Assembly: GCF_024679245.1 (NCBI RefSeq)
Contig: NC_090184.1
Span: 12,847,233 to 12,911,232, forward strand
Source: Pseudorasbora parva
Lineage: Eukaryota > Chordata > Actinopteri > Cypriniformes > Gobionidae
Reading direction: 5' to 3'
Length of the DNA stretch: 64,000 nt
Part shown: positions 46,801 to 56,400 of the stretch, one piece after another
Numbering within the stretch: the stretch's first letter is position 1
How the letters are laid out: every line of letters starts with the position of its first letter
Notes under the pieces: model-generated
The model's database searches: none
Seen by the model: the letters and a program-made list of their open reading frames with translations, nothing else
What the model was told of the DNA's origin: nothing
Position numbers and translations under genes: made by a program

Positions 46801-49800
46801 GGAGGAAAATGACATCACATTATTATTGGTGAACTGAGGGGAAAATGCACACATATACATACAAAGACAGACATTTAGATACTGGTGAAAGTCACTGTTC
46901 CACAGACACTGACTAACAGTGTGTGTGAGTATCTATAGCATATGAGAAGTGGATCAGAGACATCATACCGCATTAATTCCACCACCATGACTTCTGGAAC
47001 AAGCTGTGCCAACGAAAGCCATGCCTGCTGTTCCACCAAATCCTTTCTTTCTGTAAAAAGAGAGAGAAAGAGAATCAGACAGGCAACAACTACACATTAT
47101 AATTTATAGAACAATACATCTAAAGGGGACACAATGGAAACCTGGATTTTTTTCTTTACAATGGAAGGACTTGCTACTTTTAAAGCACGGATTATTTATA
47201 GAGGGTTATCCGTTTTTTTAATTTGCTTGGAAAAACAGTGTTTTCAGCTATGAGCAAGTCCTGAATACAGCAAGATCTACCTTAACAGGCTTATACAACG
47301 CAAGAAAGAGTATAGCCCTGTTAAATATTGTTCCGTCAGTACGTATCTCTAAAACTTTTATAAATATATTAGTTGTTAAACCACTTTTTAAAAAGCCAAA
47401 TATTTTAGCTCACGTAAAATAATAATTAAAGATCTAAACTTTTCATTTAATGTCTAAACCCTAACTTAATATAAAATAGCTTTCCCCCCAGACTAAGCTG
47501 CAGAGAAATTAAGTTCAGACATCTGATCTTGTAATGGTAAATTATGGTATGCAGCAAGGCTTTGTATTAGGTCCTTTTACCTGTGTCCCCTGCACATACT
47601 CCCTTTGAGTGATATTACCACAAATTCATTGATTATATTATATTTATGTTCACATGATGCACATCTAACATCTGATATAAATTAACAGAGAAAGGCCCGT
47701 ACAGGATGAGCTGTGCACTGTCATGACGACGAAGGCGAAATAGCTCTTTTTCTCTCCATTGAGTAAAGCGGCCCAGCACCTCTCCAGCACTGCCATCAGT
47801 ATTGATAAAGTTCCCCGTAGTCCAGATCTCCAGCCCCACCAACACAATACGAATATTCAGAGCCATGTACATCTAAGGGAAAGCAGAAAAAAAATCAAGT
47901 GAGAAAATCCTCTTAACAATTACATTTTGTATTGATATATAACTAATAATCTTTAACATGTGACAAATCAAAGTTAATTGAATAAATTACATTCTTTGCA
48001 TCCATCATAAAAATATGCACGAAAACTTACACTATCAACATAATTTGCAATCTGAACCATCTCCTCACGTACTGCTGTATGATTCCTGTTTTTGTAGTTA
48101 TACTGTAGAGAAGAAAGAAAAAGAAAAACAAGAAAGGCTTTCAGACATTGGGCACTTCTCACATTGGACAAATCTCACATTGGTGGCAATCACCAATTAA
48201 AGGGGTCATGACCTGCGTTTTTTTTGTTATTGTTTTATGATTTTCCTGGGGTGCACTTATAATGTTAGAATGATTTTTACATAAAATATTGTCATCATTT
48301 AAAAATAAAAGGCATTTTTCCTACCCTGATTTTTGCCTTCTGCTCTGAACGCTCCATTTTAAGGGGCAAGTCTGCTGTGAGAGTTTAGTGTAAACACCCA
48401 CTGCTGCGATTGACTAACATCTTTGCAAATACTATTACTCCCTCTTTTAGTTTATTTTTACAATTACAGTTCTCATGGTTTAACTAATTGCAAAAAGTAT
48501 TACATTACATTTAGATCGATGGCATTATATTAAGACATGGCATGAAAGGTTGCAGTGATGATCAATGTAGCCGATCACACACATGCTGAGCGCATGAAAG
48601 CAGCGATCTCATAATTGCAACTCAGTTTCTGTACCCTAACGAATGCTTTCATCTTCACCAACAGTGAAATGTGATATAGTTAAGAAATGTGTTAAATAAA
48701 CCGGGAGTTTTGGCGCGAGTCCAGAACTCAGTCACTGATAAACTCTAGCTGTTCACAGCTTCAGCGTGCACTACTGAAATTATTGCAAAGAAGCTTTCTT
48801 TGATTGCTTTAGAAGAATTTAATCACTGTTAAATAACATATTATTTTTATCCTACTAAGAGAAACAATGCTGTTTTAGTCACTGGTCTGATTTACTGACA
48901 CCACAGTCAAAGAACATCTGACTACATGAAACATCACATTATAGATCAGGCATTAGAATGAATACAGTTACTTACATGTTGCATTACTGTTAAACCCAGT
49001 CACTGCACAATATTTAGTAATCCTCAAAGGCATGTTTATTGCTTTGTAGCTAGATGGTTTAACACTAGGGCCTGTTAAATGAACAAATCGTTGGGCGGGG
49101 CTAAACCAGAAGTGATGAAGTAGGCCTTGATCTGCTGAGGCTGTACTTGCATCCCTTTGACGTCATAGATCCAATAGTTTTGAAAAAATGTCATTTAGTT
49201 TGCTGGGCCTGGCATCTATAAAAGCTTTTCTTTGACTAGCAAGGAAGTTTTCAGCTCTGAAACTTAAAGGATATTCTTATATTACCATGACCTTTTATAT
49301 ATCAAAAGCTCAAGGGAAAGTTGATTTCTCAATTCATCACCCCTTGAATTATCTTGCACTTAAATTTAGAACAAATAGTGGAACTGGCTAACATTTCCCC
49401 GAGTGTAACACAGCCATCAGACAATGAGAAAAGAAAAGTAGTAGAGAGAGAAGATTTGCATGACTTACTCTCTCATTATCCACCACCAGAAGCAGTTCCA
49501 CATAGTGTGTCTGGTGCAGCACTGCCCTCTTTTTCTGTTTGGAAAGACAGACAAAACATTTAGTGTTATCAGCTGTGTTTGCTGAGGCAAGCATCACTAT
49601 TATTATGATTTATCTTTTCAAATTCAATTCTTCTTATTATGCCAGTAAAAAAAAAAAAAAAACTATAATAATTTTAATACAGTTCTGAAGGCTAACTGAA
49701 GGTTGTTTAAAGTAAGCAAGCTAATGATCAACCATTGTTTGTGGTATGGCTTAATTTAAACTATTTTTAAAATTAGTTTGACTTCACCCAAGGGTTTTTT

Positions 49801-52800
49801 TGGGGATAAAATTTTAACTTGCAGGTCATCCCATTCCAAAAATATAAATGAAACCACATACATTTAAAGAAAAAAGTATGATACTTTTCATGATGTTCAT
49901 TTCAAAGCGATGTCTCTAGCATCTGTCATCTTAAATATTTAAATTACGTAATATGCTCTCAATGCAAAATGCTGAACAATTATTTAATGTGCTCATGACT
50001 TCAAGGCTAGATCTTTGCTCTACTACAGTGGTCAGCAACTGGCAGCAGCAATAATATCTGGCCCACGCCCGCATTCGTTTTAACAGCGGTTGGTTCTGAA
50101 ATATATCTGTCATGATAGTGAAACAGATACCAAATAGGGAGAGCTGTGCAGGTAAACTCCCCTAATCTTAATAGACGCTCTGGCTTAGGCAAGAAGTTCC
50201 AGTCATTAGCCTCATTGTTAGAGCGTCAGACTCCCATGCGGAAAGACCAGAGTTCGAGCATCGCTCGGAGTGGGTGGTGCGAGCTGGATAAATTACAACA
50301 GTTACTCACAATCAATTTGCCTTCAGTGAATTTGCCTTCCAATAAAAAGTATGAGTGTGTTTTTTGCAGCAGTGTTTTATTATGGGATGAATTGAGAGTT
50401 TTTAATTTGAAAAGTTCTGAAAGATATTCAAAAGAGTCTGTGGAATGGATTGCTAGACACGCCTCTAAAATAGCCGTCATGAAATGTGTATTTTGTGGTA
50501 TGATAAAACGAACAGTGAACCATTGAAACGTTTGCTTATAACGTGAGGCCTCAGAACCAACACGGAAGTCTGGGCGGTATACCGAGTTTGTACAATATAA
50601 ATATATTTTTTAGAGACGATATGGAATGAGGCAATACAGTTTATATCTACAAGATATACAGCAGATTGATATGAGCGCATCTGAAAATAGTGGAGTACGC
50701 CGAGTGAGCCGATGCAGGGAAGGTGCATGATACAATTTGTCCTCAACATGACACGTCCTTTGTATTAAGAACTATAAAATAACTAGATATAGTTAGATAT
50801 AGTTAACCGTATAGTTTAAAGCAGCCTGACATGTCAGATGCTCTGAGAGATCAGCTACTTGTGCTGACAGACAGATAAATACTTGCGGCGTTTTATGTGT
50901 TTGAAATGCGGTGGTTTCCTCAGTGCATAACTTACATTTTACAGGTATATTCTCCATTTGTAAATGTAAATGTTATTAATTTACTTTTTAGATTGTATTC
51001 TTCTTTTTATGCCCTATTTTTGCTTTCAACTTTCCTCTTTAGACTCTTTAAAAATGACATTTTCTCTCACCAGCTAGCTTAAATGTTAACATCACTGCAC
51101 GTGACGTAATAATTGCTTACCTCCAACACGCAAACAATTACAAAAAAATGCAGTTTAGTACGTGAGGATGCAAGGAATAATTTCCAATGAGTTTATTTCA
51201 AATAATTATTACAATAATTTAGGCTCCATTCTGTAACAAGCAAAATAACATGCACATTTATTATTTATAATATGAAAAGAGGAAATAAAACAGTTTTGTT
51301 AAGAATATCACAAATATGACTCAAACATGCCATTAATGGGCTTATTCAAGTCCTCTTTTATGATTTATTTTATCCATTCCGCATCTCCCACATATGCGTG
51401 TTTTAGCAAGTTGGTGAATGAAGATACTTAGGTTACGTGTTACTACTGCTTTTTTAATTTACAGCTCACTAAATTAGCTGTTAAATTAGTGACAGCTCAC
51501 TACCAAAGGCAAACAAAAAGACACTGTAACAGTATGTCAGCCAATTATAGTTGTATTTTTCATCAATTTATTTCTTAAATTATCCCTTGACTATATTCCA
51601 GCCCATCATATAGGCAGTTTTTTTAGGGGGGCCCGTGGCCAAATATACTTGCCGATCCCTGCGCTACTGGGTGGTTGCCCTGTACGCTTAAAAAACAAAC
51701 TCCAGCTGGTCCAAAATGCAGGAAACCAGGAAGTCCAAATTAACTCGGTTCTGTCAACACTGCACTTGTATACATTTTTAAAACTAGCTTTTTACTTACA
51801 AAGCACTAAATTGTTTAGCTCCCCAGTACTTGAGTGAGCTCTAAACACATTATACTCCATCATGTCTATTGCGATTTCAAAATTCTGGGCAGTTAATAAT
51901 ACCTAGAATTAACTCCCAGGGGGGCCGCTAACAATTTTGGGCCCTCTGAATGAATATGAGGTTGGGCCCCTATTGTACCAAACATACAGGCCAACCTGTA
52001 GCGATCCAGAATTGTTGTCAACCATTTTTAATTAGCCTACAATCAGTCAAATGTTTGGTACATTTTTTTAAAATGTTTTAAAATTAAGTCTCTTCTGCTC
52101 ATCAGGGCTGCATTTATGTTATTAAAAATACAAAAGAGCTGTAATATTGTGCAATATTGTTATGTAAAATAAAATGTAATATAACTTGTCTATTTGATTT
52201 TTTTTAAATAATGTAATTTATTCCTGTGGTCAAAGCTGAATTTTCAGCATCGTTACTCCAGTTTTCAGTGTTACATGATCTTTCAGAAATCATTCTAATA
52301 TAATGATGTGCTGCTTAAGAAACATTTATGATAATTATCATTGTTGAAACGGGCCCTAAAGCATCTATGCTAATATTAGTCTCTGTGTTTACTGTCAGCT
52401 GTATCCGGGCTGTATCCACAGATATTGTGTCAACAAGACTCTGCCCTGTAAAGGCCTCATCGACCTGGCAGCCAGTGGCACTGACCCTCAACAAGCAAGT
52501 CTCTGGTCTGATCTGATCATCTTCAATCAGATGGAACTGGACAGATATTCTGAATCTTCCGATTTAATCTGACTTGTGATGCTGCCTGAATCATAATCAT
52601 GCACTGTTCGGTCATTGACCAGAGGAGAAGTGGCCCCCCTGACTGAGCCTGGTTTCTTCCAAGGTTTTTTTCTCCATTCTGTCACCTGATAGAGTTTTGG
52701 TTCCTTGCCACTGTCATCTCTAGTTGTGTAAGGGCTGTTTTGAGTTTTTCTGTGTTTCGTGCATGTTTCCTTTGTTCTAGTTTTTCTGCCTGTTAATTAC

Positions 52801-53383
52801 TGTTGCCTTGGTTACTGATTCAGTTACACATGTGTTTCATATTGTTAATTAGTTTGATCAGTCTTTTTAAGCTCTGTGTAAGCTTGAGCTTCTGCTCTGT
52901 TCATTGTCTGTTATTGTTGTGATAAGCTTGGTTGTTCTGTAATAATTTCTTGTAATCAAGTTAAACTGCTGCAATTAGATACATTCACCTTGTCTTTGCA
53001 ACCCAGCCGTGACAAGTTGGGGACATTTAATATTCAGCAATAACATTAAATTGACTGCACTGACACTATTGGATGAAAACTGAGCTGGATGATGACCATT
53101 GTTTCTGCAGACCTGCTTTATAACTTAATTAAACTCATTTAATAATTTATGTATTTAAACAGTTATTAAGCCAAATTAAAATTATTTAAAACATTTAAGG
53201 TGGGTTGCACCAACAAGGATTAAATTAAAATCAGTTTAGAGCTAATCTAGGATTTGTTGATCATTATTTTCCAGTTTGTCACTGTAAAACTGTTTTGTTT
53301 GAAACTAAAGCAATATATAAATAAAGTTGACTTGACAAGCATAATAATTTCCATTTATTTTTCAGTGTACTAAACCTAAAATC

Positions 53384-53423
<40 letters not shown>

Positions 53424-56400
53424 TTTACTTTAAGTTAACAGTGTATGTTTTTCTACAGGATGCAATAAAATAGAAGAGTCGCAATCTATATATGCAGATT
53501 TTGTTTTTCTTTCTTACTGTGAAAATAGACTTTCATTTTAAAACACAATTTGATGTTTTATAACATTGAACGTTTTGACAAGTGTACAACATTTAAACAC
53601 TTGTAAATAAATTTCTACCATCATATACAAGTACACTACTATAACATACATGCACAGACATTTTCTTTTTGCAGGAGTCCAATATTCACTTTTTAATTAT
53701 CTCTGCTCTAAAGCTTGTGCAATTGCTTGTGTCATTATTAGGATTTGGAATGACTCACCCTGATTAGATGGCTGCTTTGACTAAAGGTGATGTTATGGAC
53801 ACGACTGTCTGTAGGTTGCCTTGGCGAAGCTTTATCATCATGGTTATGAAAGTGAGGCGTTCCACAGGTGAGAGTTTCTGTCTCTACATCCTCCAAAAGA
53901 TACACCAAGTGCTCGTCACTGGAGGAACCTTCCAAAGGTTCAATACCAAAACTGGTGCCCTCGGTGTAGATAACACCCCTAAGGAACATACATGTTACTC
54001 ACTTACTTATTAACATAACAGATTTTGACAAGCAGAAAGCTTTGGAAAACTGGAAAACTGCTAGAAAGAGTCGATTTAATATTGTCCCGTGGGAATGACT
54101 AAGTAAAGGTATATATAGGATTCCCACACTTTCTAAACAATATATTTTGCATGACTTTTCTAGACATTCAACCCTCTACGCACACCTTGGCATAAGAAGC
54201 CACTGTCAAGTAAATTTACTTGGCAGACATGTATAGATGATGTCACCAAATTAGCTTATCTTTGTAAAAAAGCACAGCTTTATGCACACTCTTACCATTA
54301 GTCAATCAAGTCTTATAATATGATAATAAAGCATGATATAATGATAGAAGTTTACTAATTTTAACTAAAATAAGAATATACAACACAATAAGGATTGAGG
54401 AGCTGCTGGGTTCGTGAATATTAATCATGTCAAACTGATTTGCTGAAATCAAAATAGGGACGATAATAGATGATCGCCAGCCAATGAGACTGACGTTTGC
54501 GCATTAGTTCCGCCCACACGTAGCGCATAAATTCTGCATGGTATACAAGACTCTTGTGCGCGCTCTCTCTCTCTTTTTCTCTCTGCGCCTTCACACTAGA
54601 GTTTACGGTACATCAAATATACAGTGCCTTGCGAAAGTATTCAGCCCCCTTGAACTTTGGTAAATGGACTGCATAAATGGACTGCATTTATATAGCGCTT
54701 TTATCCAAAGCGCTTTACATTTTTGCCTCACATTCAGCCATTCATACACCGACGGCGATGTCAGCCATGTAAGGCTCCATCCAGCTCGTCACCAGGTTAG
54801 GTGTCTTGCTCATGGACACTTCGACACTTGGTCAGGTGGAACCGGGGATTGAACCACCAACCTTCTGGTTTGTAGACAACCTACATGAACCACTGAGCCA
54901 CTGCCGCCCCAACTTTGCAACCTTTTTCCACATTTCAGGCTTCAAACAAAGATATAAAGCTGTATTTTTTTGTAAAGAATCAACAACAAGTGGGACATAA
55001 TTATGAAGTGGAATGAAATGTATTGGATATTTCAAACTTTTTTAACAAATCAAAAACTGAAAAATTGGGCGTGCAAAATATTCGGCCCCTTTACTTTCAG
55101 TGCAGCAAACTCTCTCCAGAAGTTCAGTGAGGATCTCTGAATTATCCAATGTTGATAACATTGTGTGTAATCAAGTCTCTGTATAAATGCACCTGCACTG
55201 TGATAGTCTCAGAGGTCCGTTTGAAGTGCAGAGAGCATCATGAAGAACAAGGAACACACCAGGCAGGTCCGAGATACTGTTGTGGAGAAGTTTAAAGCCG
55301 TGGGAGACTCTGTCGTATCAATCAGTCGTATACTGCACAAATCTGGCCTTTCATGGAAGAGTGGCAAGAAGAAAGCCATTTCTAAAAGATATCCATAAAA
55401 AGTGTCGTTTAAAGTTTGCCACAAGCCCCCTGGGAGACACACCAAACATGTGGAAGAAGGTGCTCTGGTCAGATAAACTTTTTGGCAACAATGCAAAACG
55501 TTATGTTTGGCGTAAAAGCAACACAGGTCATCACCCTGAACTCACCATCCACACTGTCAAACATGGTGGTGGCAGCTTCATGGTTTGGGCCTGCTTTTCT
55601 TCAGCAGGGACAGGGAAGATGGTTAAAATTGATGGGAAGATGGATGGAGCCAAATACAGGACCATTCTGGAAGAAAACCTGATGCAAAAGACCTGAGACT
55701 GGGATGGAGATTTGTATTCCAACAAGACAATGATCCAAAACATAAAGCAAAATCTACAATGGAATGGTTCAAAAATAAACATATCAAGGTGTTAGAATGG
55801 CCAAGTCAAAGTCCAGACCTGAATCCAATCGAGAATCTGTGGAAAGAACGGAAAACTGCTGTTCACAAACACTCTCCATCCAACCTCACTGAGCTTGAGC
55901 TGTTCTGCAAGGAGGAATGGGCAAAAATTTCAGTCTTTCTATGTGCAAAACTGATAGAGACATACCCCAAGCGACTTACAGCTGTAATCGCAGCAAAAGG
56001 TGGCGCTACAAAGTATTAACTTAAGGGGGCCGAATAATTTTGCACGCCCAATTTTTCAGTTTTTGATTTGTTAAAAAAGTTTGAAATATCCAATAAATTT
56101 TGTTCCACTTCATGATTGTGTCCCACTTGTTGTTGATTCTTCACAAAAAATACAGTTTCATATCATTATGTTTGAAGCCTGAATTTTGGCAAAAGGTTGC
56201 AAAGTTCAAGGGGCCCGAATACTTTCGCAAGGCACTGTAGCTGCGCAACAATTGAGCTTAATTTAAACAGTTGAACACTGCAGAGGAAAATGGATAGGAT
56301 TATGTCATGTAGACACTGTGCTCTACAATGTGTTTATTGTGTTTAATATATTATCTGGCTAACTGGCTAACTTACGTTATTACTGTCTTACTGAAATATT

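Larger units (their letters stand above)
54622..56237 (+). mobile_element. Tc1-like transposon, internally deleted, with SINE inside
   Basis: TA flanks both ends (54620-54621, 56238-56239). The left end CAGTGCCTTGCGAAAGTATT is mirrored at the right, with long inverted repeats of about 200 bp that resume after an inserted SINE at 54660-54912. The plus-strand transposase is broken. Confidence 0.93.

Noticed and set aside
50146..50526. 126-codon plus-strand ORF
   Set aside because: Starts inside the SINE-like fragment; no recognisable domain. Left as possible mobile-element text only.
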